From Rhodanobacter glycinis (GTDB lineage: Bacteria; Pseudomonadota; Gammaproteobacteria; Xanthomonadales; Rhodanobacteraceae): a stretch of DNA of 64,000 bases. The notes under the pieces were generated by a model that worked only from the letters and a program-made list of their open reading frames with translations, was not told the origin of the DNA and made no database searches. The position numbers and the translations under genes were made by a program. Positions 24,387 to 33,190 of the stretch are shown here, one piece after another. Each line of letters opens with the position of its first letter. Position 1 is the first letter of the stretch. The stretch covers positions 1 to 64,000 of the forward strand of contig NZ_FOSR01000009.1 in the NCBI RefSeq assembly GCF_900114325.1, in the 5' to 3' direction.

Positions 24387-24767
24387 TCAGCGGCCTGATC
24401 GCTGCCCCAGAGTCAGACCCAGCGCGATCCAGCCGACGATGAAAGCCACGCCGCCAAACGGCGTGACGATGCCGGTCCAGCGCGGCGCGCCCAGCGCCAA
24501 GGCATAAAGGCTGCCGCTGAACAGCACGATGCCAATGGCAAACGCAGCGACGGCGCAACGCCCCGTCCGCCCGCTGCCCACCCATGCGGCCAATCCCAGC
24601 GCCAGCGCATGCCAGAAATGGTATTCCACAGCGGTGTGCCACAACTCGCGATGATCCGCATCGAGCACGCCACGCAACGCATGCGCACCGAAGGCACCGA
24701 ACAACACGGCGCTGGCACCGGCCACGCCGGTCAGCAGCCCAGCGCGCGAGTGGACAATTTGTCGCAT
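24387..24767 (-). CDS. DUF423 membrane protein (YgdD-like)
   Basis: A 126-residue integral membrane protein with four hydrophobic helices. It carries the family signature AVLFGAFGAHALRGVLDA near the start and ends with the TPFGGVAFIVGWIAL helix, as in YgdD/DUF423. Function unknown; members are often co-located with respiratory or copper genes, as here (divergent from the SCO gene). Start at 24767 is where conservation begins. Confidence 0.85.
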   Translation of the reverse strand: MRQIVHSRAGLLTGVAGASAVLFGAFGAHALRGVLDADHRELWHTAVEYHFWHALALGLAAWVGSGRTGRCAVAAFAIGIVLFSGSLYALALGAPRWTGIVTPFGGVAFIVGWIALGLTLGQRSGR

Positions 24768-24850
24768 GAGCGGGGTTTCCTGGTGTTTTCGGCCGACGCA
24801 CCGAAAGCGCCGGCGTATGCTGGAATGAACGCAACCGTCCGGATTCTCGC

Positions 24851-25459
24851 ATGAAGCTGTCGCGCACCGCCCTGTTCGCCCTGCTGCCATTACTGCTCAT
24901 CGCCAGCCTGCTGCTGGCCGGCTGCCAGCACGAGCCCCCGCCGTGGCAACTCACCAGCATTCGCGGGCATATGCCCGACCTGTCGTTCAAGCTCACCGAC
25001 GACAGCGGCAAGAGCGTCACCGCCGCCGACTACAAGGGCAAGGTGACCCTGCTGTACTTCGGCTACACGCATTGCCCGGATGTGTGCCCGCTCACCCTGG
25101 CTCACTTGCACGCCGTGATGCAGAAGCTCGGCAAGCAGGCCGATGACGTGCGCATCCTGTTTGTCACCGTGGACCCGGCGCGCGATACGCCGGCCGTGCT
25201 GCACGACTACGTGCGCGCCTTCGACTCGCACGCCATTGGCCTCACCGGTTCGCCAAGCACCATCGAATCACTGGTGAAGCGCTACCGCGCCTCGTTCTCG
25301 CGCGAACCGGACAAGCACGACAGCGGCTACGAAGTGAGCCACAGCTCGGCCATCTATATCTTCGACCGCGCCGGCAAGGCCCGCTTGCTGGCCACGCCGG
25401 CCGATACCCAGCCCCAGCTCGTGCATGACCTGCACCTGCTGATCAGCAGCGGAGATTGA
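24851..25459 (+). CDS. SCO1/SenC copper chaperone lipoprotein
   Basis: A 202-residue thioredoxin-fold protein with a lipoprotein signal (LLLAGC, Cys ~25), so it is anchored on the periplasmic side of the inner membrane. The copper-binding CPDVC motif lies near residue 76 and the third ligand His in YEVSHSSAIYI (~167). SCO proteins deliver Cu or reduce Cys in the CuA site of cytochrome c oxidase. It forms one unit with the PCu(A)C gene 2 bp downstream. Confidence 0.9.
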   Translation: MKLSRTALFALLPLLLIASLLLAGCQHEPPPWQLTSIRGHMPDLSFKLTDDSGKSVTAADYKGKVTLLYFGYTHCPDVCPLTLAHLHAVMQKLGKQADDVRILFVTVDPARDTPAVLHDYVRAFDSHAIGLTGSPSTIESLVKRYRASFSREPDKHDSGYEVSHSSAIYIFDRAGKARLLATPADTQPQLVHDLHLLISSGD

Positions 25460-25461
25460 CC

Positions 25462-25911
25462 ATGCAGCGCCATCACTTTTCGCTGTTGCTCGCCGGACTG
25501 CTGCTGGCCGGCGGCGCCCGCGCCGCCCAGGCCGACCACGTCAAGGCCAGTCACGCCTGGATCCGCCTGCTGCCGGCCGGCCTGCCCGCCGGCGGTTACG
25601 TCACGCTGGACAACGACGGCAGTCAGGCCGCACGGCTGACCAACGCCAGCAGCCCCGATTACGCCAGCGTGATGCTGCACCAGAGCACCGAGCACAACGG
25701 CATGAGCCAGATGACCATGCTTGATCATCTCGACGTGCCCGCGCACGGCATGGTGTCACTGGCACCGGCCGGCTATCACCTGATGATGATGAAGGCCGAC
25801 CGTGCGTTGAAGCCTGGCGACAAGGTCAAGGTGATCCTGCGCTTCGCCGACGGCAGCACCCTGCCCGTCGATTTCCTTGCACGCCCGGCCAACGCCACCG
25901 GCGAAGGCTGA
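25462..25911 (+). CDS. PCu(A)C-type periplasmic copper chaperone
   Basis: A 149-residue exported protein with a signal peptide (cleavage near GARAA-QA, ~residue 25). The PCu(A)C pattern H(M)x10Mx21HxM is visible: MLHQ...HNGMSQM, then HLDVPAHGMVSL, and GYHLMMM. These Met/His ligands bind Cu(I) for transfer to SCO and the CuA centre. The ATG at 25462 is used; a TTG at 25456 overlapping the SCO stop is in frame. With SCO, and CtaG across the REP pair, it builds a cytochrome oxidase copper module. Confidence 0.9.
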   Translation: MQRHHFSLLLAGLLLAGGARAAQADHVKASHAWIRLLPAGLPAGGYVTLDNDGSQAARLTNASSPDYASVMLHQSTEHNGMSQMTMLDHLDVPAHGMVSLAPAGYHLMMMKADRALKPGDKVKVILRFADGSTLPVDFLARPANATGEG

Positions 25912-25946
25912 CGCACCCTTCAGGCGCGTTCCTCACCGAATCCGTG

Positions 25947-26048
25947 CAGGAGCGCACCCTGTGCGCGAAAGGCTCTTGGTCACGTCTCGCGAAAAGCCAT
26001 TCGCGCACGACCGCAGGAAGTCCCTTGTGGACAGGGTGCGCTCCTACG
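25947..26048. repeat. GTAG-type REP pair 1 (inverted)
   Basis: The left arm CAGGAGCGCACCCTGTGCGCGA (GTAG head degenerated) and the right arm CAGGGTGCGCTCCTAC with an intact inverted GTAG head enclose a longer middle with TTCGCGCACGACC. The right arm provides the stop codon TAG (26044-26046) of the CtaG gene. The family resembles the GTAG-headed REPs described in Stenotrophomonas and Pseudomonas. Confidence 0.75.
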
Positions 26049-26916
26049 AAAGCGGACTGACCACGTCCGTCTCCACACCGCGTCGCAGGCGCGAGTCGCG
26101 GCGGATCCGGCCGCTGCGCGACAAGCGCAGCCAATGCTGCATCGCCATCAGTGCGCCGATGCTTTCCACCATCGCCGCCGGCACCCAGATGATCAGGCCA
26201 CCGATCATCTGGCCGGTCAGCACGTTGAAACTGAAAGCACGACCGCACACTTCGAAGATCGGATAAAGATCGTGCCGCGAGAACGTGATGATCGCGCCGG
26301 CCAGGATCTGCGGCGACATCGTGATGCCCGGCGACAGCACGCGCATTCCTGCCACCATCCGCCCCGGCGGATGCGACCGGTGATCCAGCACCAGCCACCA
26401 GTAGACGAAACCGCTGACGATCATCGACCAGTTCATGAAGCGGTATACGCGCCAATCCAGCATCGCCAGCGTCTGGAACCACGGCACCAGCCAGATCAGG
26501 ATGAACACCACGAACAGCAGCGTCGCCACCACGGGATTGAACAACACGCCGCTGATGACGCGCCAGACCAGCGAGCGCTGCGCCGGCCGCAGCCAACGCG
26601 CCCGCCACGACAGCGGCAACCCCGCGCGCAGCACGCTGCCCGGGCACGAGGCCACGATGACCAACGGCACGATGTGGTGCAGCAGCAATTGCTGCAGGCG
26701 GTGCATGAAGAACTCATGCTCGGCGTAGAAATCGAGGTAGGTGTGCAGCGTCAGGTACATCATCGCCATGCCGCACCAGAACGTGACCTGCCGCCCGGTG
26801 CCCACCCGCAAGCGCCGGCTGCCGCGCCAATACAGCACGCAGGCCAGCACGAAGGTGATCAGGAAGGTCCAGGAGAACTCCCACGGCACCAGCCATTTCA
26901 GCAAGATCGCGATCAT
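26044..26916 (-). CDS. ctaG: Cytochrome c oxidase assembly factor CtaG (caa3 type)
   Basis: A 290-residue polytopic membrane protein with about seven helices and the caa3_CtaG family residues: LTLHTYLDFYAEHEFFMH and LQQLLLHHIVPLVIV (His-rich loops), NWSMIVSGFVYWWLVLDH, then the SPQILAGAIITF segment. CtaG of Bacillus is needed for the CuA/caa3 oxidase. Neighbouring SCO and PCu(A)C genes agree. The TAG stop is part of the REP arm at 26044-26048; the last residues (VVSPLS) abut the repeat. GGAAGGG precedes the ATG. Confidence 0.85.
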   Translation of the reverse strand: MIAILLKWLVPWEFSWTFLITFVLACVLYWRGSRRLRVGTGRQVTFWCGMAMMYLTLHTYLDFYAEHEFFMHRLQQLLLHHIVPLVIVASCPGSVLRAGLPLSWRARWLRPAQRSLVWRVISGVLFNPVVATLLFVVFILIWLVPWFQTLAMLDWRVYRFMNWSMIVSGFVYWWLVLDHRSHPPGRMVAGMRVLSPGITMSPQILAGAIITFSRHDLYPIFEVCGRAFSFNVLTGQMIGGLIIWVPAAMVESIGALMAMQHWLRLSRSGRIRRDSRLRRGVETDVVSPLS

Positions 26917-27024
26917 TGACCCTTCCACGCCGACATCGGCGACAACGACCCAGCATAACGCGTGGCCGTGCCCGCCTCGCCCCGCCGTGCTTGCGGCAGA
27001 TTGCCGCCCGGCAACCCGTGCGGG

Positions 27025-28926
27025 TCAGCGCCCGCCACGCCGGTTGCGACGCATCCGGCGCCAGCCGTAGAGCAGGCCGATCAGCACCAGCAGCGCCGGC
27101 ACCAGCACGATGTTGATCACCTTAAGGCGGAAACCCAGCGCATCGATCTCGGCGTTGAGCTGGTGCTGCACGTCACGCAGCTCCTTGCTGATCGCCAGCT
27201 TGCGCTTGAGGAATTGCTCGATCTCGCGCTTCTGCTCTGCACTGGCCGTGCTGTCGTGGTCGCCCTTGACCGGCTGCAGTTCCGCCAGCCGCTGCTTGGT
27301 CTCGGCCAGCTCGCTTTCCAGTTCCTGCTTCTTCTGCAGGAATTTCCGGTCGGCGGCGCGCTGCAGTGACTCCACGCGGGTAAACGGGCGCTGCGAGGTG
27401 GCACGCCCGCGGATCGACAGCAACGCCGACGAACCGCTGAGGTTGTCCACCAGGTTGGTGACGAAATCGCCATTGTTGGCGATCGCGACCAGGGTGGGCT
27501 GGCCGAGGAAGGTCTGCGTGTCCACCCACAGTCGATCGGTCAGCAGGTCCGTATCGGCCACCAGAATCACTTCGCTGTCGGGCTTGGACGCGGCCAGGTG
27601 ACCCGGCTGTCCGGCACGATCCGGGAACGCGCTGGTGAAGGTGCCGCGCAGGCGCGCGGCGATCGTGTAGAGCTGATTGGCCGGCTGATAACCCTGCAGC
27701 AGCGAAGCGGGATCGCTGCTGGCCTCGATCACCCGCTGCGCCGGCACCAGCTCGGCGTCGGCACTGCTTTGCAGCAGCGGAATCAGGCGCGTGGTGGCAT
27801 GCGGAGCCAGGTCGAAATGACCGGCGCTGGACACATTCACGCGCTGCAGGCTGGCGGTCACCACATCGTCATGGTTCAGTTCCTGCGTGCCCAGGCCAAG
27901 CATCGCCGGATGGGTGAGATTCACCCCGGCCAGTTCGATCGGCAATGCGCGCGCGCGGTCCAGCAGCACCTGGGTCGGGTCGTAGAGCACGCCCCAGTCG
28001 GCAAACAGTTTCGGCAGATCGGAATTGTGATCGTCCGTGGCACCGGTTTCGGCATTGATGTACGGCGTGGTGTCGGACTCCGCATCCGGATCGACGAACA
28101 CCACCAGGTGCCCGCCGCCCAGCACGTATTGGTCCAGCGCGTATTGCGCATCGTCCGACAGGTGCTTCGGATGGATCAGCAGCAGTACCTTGATGTCGGC
28201 GGGCACGCGCTTGAGCTTGGCCGGATCCAGCGATTCCACGTCGAACAGTTGCTGCAACTGGCGCATCACCGTCCACGGCGGCTTGCCGAGGATGGGGTTG
28301 CCCAATACCGGCAAGCTGCTGATCACGCCGATGTGCGGCTTGTCCGGCTCGTTCAATTCGTACAGCAGTTTGGCGATGTCGTATTCGAGGAACACCTCGC
28401 GCGAGGGATCGAAGAACGGAATCGACAGGGTGCGTCCTCCGGCCACGGTCGCGTCATCCGGATCCTGCTCGCTGTCGATACCCGGCGGCAAGGTGCTGCC
28501 GACCAGGCCGAAGAACACCCGCTCGCCATTGCTGCCGCCACTGGCCGCGGTGAGGCCGTTGCCTTCGGCGCTGGCCTCGTCGTCGGAATACGGCACCGGG
28601 TCGACCACGCGCAGGCGGATCCGGCCATGCGAGCGCGCCACCATTTCCTGCAGCATCTCGTTGACGCGCTGCTCGTAACTGCGCAGCTGCGGCAGGTCCC
28701 GCGTGGCGTGTTCGGAGAAATACAGGGTGAGTCGCAGCGGGCGATGCAGGCTGTCGATGATCCGCTTCGTGCCGGGCGCCAGCGTGTACAGATGATCGGT
28801 GGTCAAATCCACCCGCGCCGGCCCGACCCAGCGGCTGCTGCCCAGCACCACGGCGACATACGCCAGCACCAGCAGCACCAGGGCACTGATCAGGACCGGA
28901 CGGCGACGGAGGTGAAGGCGGCCCAT
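27025..28926 (-). CDS. GldG-like ABC transport auxiliary protein
   Basis: A 633-residue protein with an N-terminal transmembrane helix (~13-32) and a C-terminal one (~605-625), enclosing a large periplasmic part. The GldG/ABC_transp_aux domain is seen at LTTDHLYTLAPGTKRIIDSL, then DIAKLLYELNEPDKPHIGVI, and VFVDPDAESD. Residues ~525-600 form a long Glu/Lys/Gln coiled coil (KFLQKKQELESELAETKQRL). It is the third gene of an ATPase-permease-auxiliary unit. In Bacteroidetes the homologue is linked to gliding; here the substrate is unknown. Confidence 0.82.
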   Translation of the reverse strand: MGRLHLRRRPVLISALVLLVLAYVAVVLGSSRWVGPARVDLTTDHLYTLAPGTKRIIDSLHRPLRLTLYFSEHATRDLPQLRSYEQRVNEMLQEMVARSHGRIRLRVVDPVPYSDDEASAEGNGLTAASGGSNGERVFFGLVGSTLPPGIDSEQDPDDATVAGGRTLSIPFFDPSREVFLEYDIAKLLYELNEPDKPHIGVISSLPVLGNPILGKPPWTVMRQLQQLFDVESLDPAKLKRVPADIKVLLLIHPKHLSDDAQYALDQYVLGGGHLVVFVDPDAESDTTPYINAETGATDDHNSDLPKLFADWGVLYDPTQVLLDRARALPIELAGVNLTHPAMLGLGTQELNHDDVVTASLQRVNVSSAGHFDLAPHATTRLIPLLQSSADAELVPAQRVIEASSDPASLLQGYQPANQLYTIAARLRGTFTSAFPDRAGQPGHLAASKPDSEVILVADTDLLTDRLWVDTQTFLGQPTLVAIANNGDFVTNLVDNLSGSSALLSIRGRATSQRPFTRVESLQRAADRKFLQKKQELESELAETKQRLAELQPVKGDHDSTASAEQKREIEQFLKRKLAISKELRDVQHQLNAEIDALGFRLKVINIVLVPALLVLIGLLYGWRRMRRNRRGGR

Positions 28927-28927
28927 C

Positions 28928-29662
28928 TCAGCGCATCCGTTTCAGGTCGAGCACCAGCACGCCGGCGGTCAGCCACGCCACGATGGTGAGCAGGAAATAC
29001 AGCAGGTCGCGCACATCCAGCACACCGCGGGCGATCGCCTCGAAGTGACGCAACAGGCTGAGGTGCGCCACCGCGTTGACCAGCTTGCGCGGCAGCGTGC
29101 CCTGGAAGAAATCGATCACCTGCGCCTGCCCGGCGAGGATCAGCAGCACGCATACCAGCGCGGTAAGAATGAATGCCACCACCTGGCTGCGGGTCAGCGT
29201 GGAAATGCACGTGCCGATGGCCAGGAACGCGCCGGCCATCAACCAGCTGCCGAGGTAACCGGCCACGATCACGCCATTGTCCGGCGAGCCGAGATAGTTC
29301 ACCGTGATCCAGATCGGGAAGGTCAGCAGCAGCGCCAATCCCACGAACAACCATGCCGCGAGGAACTTGCCCAGCATCGCCTGTAGCAGGGTCACCGGCA
29401 GCGTCAGCAGCAGTTCCAGCGTGCCGCCCTTGGCCTCCTCGGCCCAGATCCGCATCGACACCGCCGGCACCAGGATCAGGTACAGCCACGGATGCATCGA
29501 GAAGAACGGCTGCAGGTCGGCCTGCCCGCGCTCGTAAAAATCGCCCACGTAGAAGGTGAGGATGCCCGCCAGCACCAGGAAGATCACCAGGAATACATAG
29601 GCCACCGGCGTCACGAAATAGCTGCGCAATTCGCGCCGGGCCACCGCCATCACCGGATTCAT
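28928..29662 (-). CDS. ABC-2 type transporter permease (GldF-like)
   Basis: A 244-residue permease with six transmembrane helices. The start MNPVMAVARRELRSYFVTP and WAEEAKGGTLELLLTLPVT (conserved EE.rGtlE coupling helix) are typical for ABC-2 permeases of the GldF/YhaP group. It pairs with the ATPase (4-base ATGA overlap at 29659-29662) and the GldG-like protein (1-base gap). Substrate is unknown; such systems are involved in membrane export. Confidence 0.88.
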   Translation of the reverse strand: MNPVMAVARRELRSYFVTPVAYVFLVIFLVLAGILTFYVGDFYERGQADLQPFFSMHPWLYLILVPAVSMRIWAEEAKGGTLELLLTLPVTLLQAMLGKFLAAWLFVGLALLLTFPIWITVNYLGSPDNGVIVAGYLGSWLMAGAFLAIGTCISTLTRSQVVAFILTALVCVLLILAGQAQVIDFFQGTLPRKLVNAVAHLSLLRHFEAIARGVLDVRDLLYFLLTIVAWLTAGVLVLDLKRMR

Positions 29663-30591
29663 GCCGGCACCTCATCGCCCAGCGTGATCTGCCGGAACAC
29701 CTCGTCCAGGCGGCCACGTTCAAGCTGGATCTCGGACACTTCCAGTCCCTGCTCGCGCAGCAATTGCTCGACCGGCTCCAGGATGCGCTCGCCGGGTCGT
29801 GGAAACACCGTGACGCGGCCATCCAGCGGATCCACTTCGACCCCGGCCACTTGCGGCAGGCGCCCCAGCATTTCCTGCGACACGCCACTCCCCGCGGCAC
29901 TGAACGACACCGCCCCGTGATAGCGCGAACGTGCCTCCAGCTCTGCCGGCGTGGCGTCGGCCAACAGCTTGCCGCGGGCGATGATCACCACGCGGTTGCA
30001 CAACGCGTGGACTTCTTCCAGCAGGTGGGTGGAGATCAGGATGGTGCGTTCGCGCGCCATCGCGTCGATCAACTGGCGCACGGCGTGCTTCTGGTTCGGA
30101 TCGAGACCATCGGTGGGTTCGTCCAGCATCAGCACCGGCGGGTCGTGCAGGATCGCCTGGGCCAGGCCCACACGGCGGCGCAGGCCTTTCGACAAGGTGT
30201 CGATGCACTGCTCCAGCACTTCTTCCAGTTGCAGCCGCCCCACCACTTCATCGAACCGACGGCGCCCCACATCGGCCTTGAGGCCACGCACGCGCGCGAT
30301 GAAAACCAGGAACTCGCGCACGGTCATCTCGCCGTAGCTGGGTGCGCCCTCGGGCAGGTAGCCCAGGGCACGGCGCGCGGCCAGCGATTCGCGCTGCACG
30401 TCGTGCCCGCACACGCGGGCGGTGCCCGAACTCGGCGCGAGGAATCCGGAGATCATGCGCATGGCCGTGGACTTGCCCGCACCATTGGGCCCCAGCAGGC
30501 CAAGCACCTGGCCGGGCTCGGCGCGAATGCTCAAGGCATCCACCGCAACGAGGTGGCCATAGCGACGGGTGAGCTGGTCGGTCTCGATCAT
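29659..30591 (-). CDS. ABC transporter ATP-binding protein (GldA-like)
   Basis: A 310-residue ATPase: Walker A GPNGAGKST (~36), signature LSKGLRRRVGLAQ (C-motif, ~133), Walker B LMLDEPTDGLDPNQ (~150), H-loop ISTHLLEE (~185), and a C-terminal ~90-residue domain (SRYHGAVSFSAAG ... LDEVFRQIT) typical of this export class. It powers the ABC-2 permease. First gene of the three-gene unit; the ATG at 30591 is close to the convergent-free promoter region. Confidence 0.9.
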   Translation of the reverse strand: MIETDQLTRRYGHLVAVDALSIRAEPGQVLGLLGPNGAGKSTAMRMISGFLAPSSGTARVCGHDVQRESLAARRALGYLPEGAPSYGEMTVREFLVFIARVRGLKADVGRRRFDEVVGRLQLEEVLEQCIDTLSKGLRRRVGLAQAILHDPPVLMLDEPTDGLDPNQKHAVRQLIDAMARERTILISTHLLEEVHALCNRVVIIARGKLLADATPAELEARSRYHGAVSFSAAGSGVSQEMLGRLPQVAGVEVDPLDGRVTVFPRPGERILEPVEQLLREQGLEVSEIQLERGRLDEVFRQITLGDEVPA

Positions 30592-30712
30592 GTCCGGGCT
30601 AAGTGGGAAGGGATGCGCGCGGCGAAATCACGGCGCTCTGCAATGTACCGCATGACGCCGCAAAAGTTCTTCCCGACACGTGGATGCTGCAGCGTGGAAA
30701 CAGCGGAAACGA

Positions 30713-30742
30713 AAAGGCCCTCCCCGCGAGGGAAGGGCCTTT
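30713..30742 (-). terminator. rho-independent-like terminator after the SRPBCC gene
   Basis: On the - strand the stem AAAGGGCCTTCCC / GGGAGGGCC with a small CGCG loop is followed by TTTTCGTTT. It lies 20 bp past the stop of the gene at 30763-32181. Confidence 0.6.
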
Positions 30743-30762
30743 CATCGTGCCAGCGGTAGCGC

Positions 30763-32181
30763 TTACTGCGCGCTGCTGGCCGCAGCCGGTGCGGCGCTGG
30801 AACCGGCCGGTGCCGGGGCGGAACCCGCCGCGGCCGGAGCCTGGTCGCCACTGGCGTCCAACGAAGGCTGGGCAATGCCGGCAGCCTGTTCCGGCGTCTG
30901 CTGCGGCAGCGTGCCACCGTTGGCCGAATCGGTGATCGGCAGGTAGACGTCAAACTTGGCGTAAGTGGTGATGTTGCCCTTGTCGTCCTGCACTTCCGGC
31001 TGCACCTGGATGTCGTACAGGCGGTGGACCACTTCGTCGTACTTGTAGCCGTGGGTCTGCGCGTAGGCCTTCAGCATGTCGCGGGTCTGCGGCACGCCGG
31101 CGGCGGTGCCGTTCCACACGCCTTCCAGCGCGGGACCACCGAACGCCAGGGTGGCGCGCACCTTGCCGTCCACGACCAGGCGGCCATCCTTGTCCAGCTC
31201 GCCCGGCTTCAGCACCACCGCGGCGGCGGGTGCACTGCTGGAGCTGTCCGAAGCCGGTGCGCTGCTGCTCTCGACCGGAGCCGTGCCGTCGGCGGACAGG
31301 GCCGGCTGCTTGGCGGCCGCCAGCGTGTAGCTCTGGCCATTGATGGTCAGGTCGCTGGCGTCGATCGGCAGCGCGACGTCGAAGCTGTAGGTCTCGTCAC
31401 CGTAGTTGGTGGTGAAGGTGATGCGCGGACCGGTCACATTCACGCCGAGCTTCTTGGCCGCGGCCTTGATCGCGGTGAGGTCGGTGTTCATCACGTCGTC
31501 CAGACCGGCCAGGCCGTCCTTGCGCGGGCTGGAGTCGGAAATCAGCAGCACCGGCGTCGGCTTGGTCTGCACGATGTACGGAATCAGGTCGCTGTAGTCG
31601 ACGTTCGGCACCGCGGCCAGCACGTTCTGCAGGTTGCTCAGGCTGTACTGGATCAGCGAATCCGGATCGCCATGGATGTACAGGCGCGAATAGCGGTTGA
31701 TCAGGTTGAAGCCATAGGCCACGTCATACGACCAGGTGATCTTGGTCAGCTTGCCCTGGCGGCCCTGACGATCCAGATCGATCGTGAAGTGCTTGTCGTT
31801 GCCGTGCCAGTTGTTGTCCAGGTTCCAGATGATCGTGGCGTGCTTGACGGTCGGATCGATCTTGTTGAAGTCCGGCTGCGCGCTGGCGATGGTCAGCTTG
31901 CCGTCGCCCACCTTGTCGTTGCCACCCGTCCACGACAGCGTGGCACCCGGGCCGAAGGCCGGGCCGGACAACGCATACTGGATCTTCGGGTCGTCGCTGC
32001 GTTGCGTGCTGTAGTCGGGGAAGCGACGGAGGTTGTCCATCACATCATAGACTTGGCGAATGTCCTTGCCGACTACCAGCGACCGATCCACATGGCCGGT
32101 GCTGGGCATGACAAAGCCCGCCACGACGCCAAGAACGGCGACGATAATCAGGGCAACAATGATTTCCAGAACACGCGTCAT
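30763..32181 (-). CDS. membrane-anchored SRPBCC / GyrI-like two-domain protein
   Basis: A 472-residue protein with one N-terminal helix (residues ~4-26). The first extracytoplasmic part (~35-180) looks like a polyketide-cyclase/SRPBCC domain (YDVMDNLRRFPDYST, WTGGNDKVGDGKLTI). The following part (~200-420) resembles the GyrI-like effector-binding fold: GRLVVDGKVRATLAFGGP, RDMLKAYAQTHGYKYD, then KFDVYLPI. The last ~50 residues are Pro/Ala/Ser low complexity. Both folds bind small hydrophobic molecules, so a ligand-binding role is inferred. Start 32181 chosen over 32214 because conservation begins at MTRVLEIIV. Confidence 0.65.
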   Translation of the reverse strand: MTRVLEIIVALIIVAVLGVVAGFVMPSTGHVDRSLVVGKDIRQVYDVMDNLRRFPDYSTQRSDDPKIQYALSGPAFGPGATLSWTGGNDKVGDGKLTIASAQPDFNKIDPTVKHATIIWNLDNNWHGNDKHFTIDLDRQGRQGKLTKITWSYDVAYGFNLINRYSRLYIHGDPDSLIQYSLSNLQNVLAAVPNVDYSDLIPYIVQTKPTPVLLISDSSPRKDGLAGLDDVMNTDLTAIKAAAKKLGVNVTGPRITFTTNYGDETYSFDVALPIDASDLTINGQSYTLAAAKQPALSADGTAPVESSSAPASDSSSSAPAAAVVLKPGELDKDGRLVVDGKVRATLAFGGPALEGVWNGTAAGVPQTRDMLKAYAQTHGYKYDEVVHRLYDIQVQPEVQDDKGNITTYAKFDVYLPITDSANGGTLPQQTPEQAAGIAQPSLDASGDQAPAAAGSAPAPAGSSAAPAAASSAQ

Positions 32182-32463
32182 TCCAGGGGTCTCCGAACGT
32201 CTTCTTCTCGACATGATGCGTCACTGGCCACCGGGCATCGGGAAAATCCCGCGGGAATGCGCCCAAGCGTGGCCCAGCAACGCCGAAGCCACCGATGTTA
32301 CTTGCTCGCGCGCCCGAACGCTACGGCCTGCGAAAACACCCTCGAATTGGCGCCAGAGCGCGCCATTCAGCCGTCCGGATGGCCATCACGGCATCGCCCG
32401 AAAAACCATGCGCACGCGCATGTCGCGCGAAAATCCCTCGCCCCGCCCATGGCGGCCAAGTCC

Positions 32464-33105
32464 CTAGACGATGCCCAGTTCCAGCGCCTTGAGCACCGCC
32501 CGGGTGCGATCGCGCACGCCCAGCTTGGACAGGATGTTGGAAACGTGGTTCTTCACCGTCCCCTCGGCCACCTTCAGCGAATTGGCGATTTCCTTGTTGG
32601 AATAGCCACCGGAAAGCAGGCGCAGGATCTCGGTTTCGCGTTCGGTCAGCGGATCGGGCTGCTCCAGGCTGGTGAATTGGTTCTGCATGCGCCCCACCCC
32701 GGCCAGCAGGCGCTGGGTGACCATCGGCGCCACCAACGAGCCGCCCGCAGCTACGGTGCGCACCGCCTCCACCAGTTGCTCCAGCGACACATCCTTCAGC
32801 AGATAACCGCGCGCGCCGGCCTTCAGGCCCTGCAGCACCAGTTGGTCGTCATCGAAGGTGGTGAGAATGATGGTGGGCGGCAACTCGTTGCGGGCGGCCA
32901 GCGCCTGCAGCACTTCCAGACCACTCATGTTGGGCATGCGCAGGTCCAGCAGCACCACGTCCGGTTTCACCCGCGGAATGTCCTGCACGGCCTGGGCACC
33001 ATCGGCGCATTCGGCCACCACGCGGATGTCCTCGGCCAGATCGAGCAGCGAGCGGACGCCCTGGCGTACCAGGTTCTGGTCGTCGACGAGACAGACGGAG
33101 ATCAT
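32464..33105 (-). CDS. LuxR-type response regulator
   Basis: A 213-residue NarL/FixJ-class regulator: receiver domain with phospho-acceptor Asp in DVVLLDLRMPNMSG (~residue 54), Thr in ILTTFDDD (~83) and Lys in YLLKDVS (~105), then a LuxR helix-turn-helix (LTERETEILRLLSGGYSNKEI, EGTVKNHVSNILSKLG, ~150-213). It pairs with the histidine kinase 85 bp upstream on the same strand, a DesK/DesR-like layout. Start 33105; ORF is open nine codons further upstream. Confidence 0.9.
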   Translation of the reverse strand: MISVCLVDDQNLVRQGVRSLLDLAEDIRVVAECADGAQAVQDIPRVKPDVVLLDLRMPNMSGLEVLQALAARNELPPTIILTTFDDDQLVLQGLKAGARGYLLKDVSLEQLVEAVRTVAAGGSLVAPMVTQRLLAGVGRMQNQFTSLEQPDPLTERETEILRLLSGGYSNKEIANSLKVAEGTVKNHVSNILSKLGVRDRTRAVLKALELGIV

Positions 33106-33190
33106 CGTGAATCCTCGTGGCAAAAGCGGCACGTCATGTGCCGTGGACAGGCAATGAAAAGGGGGCCTGACGGAACATTCTTGCAGGCCA

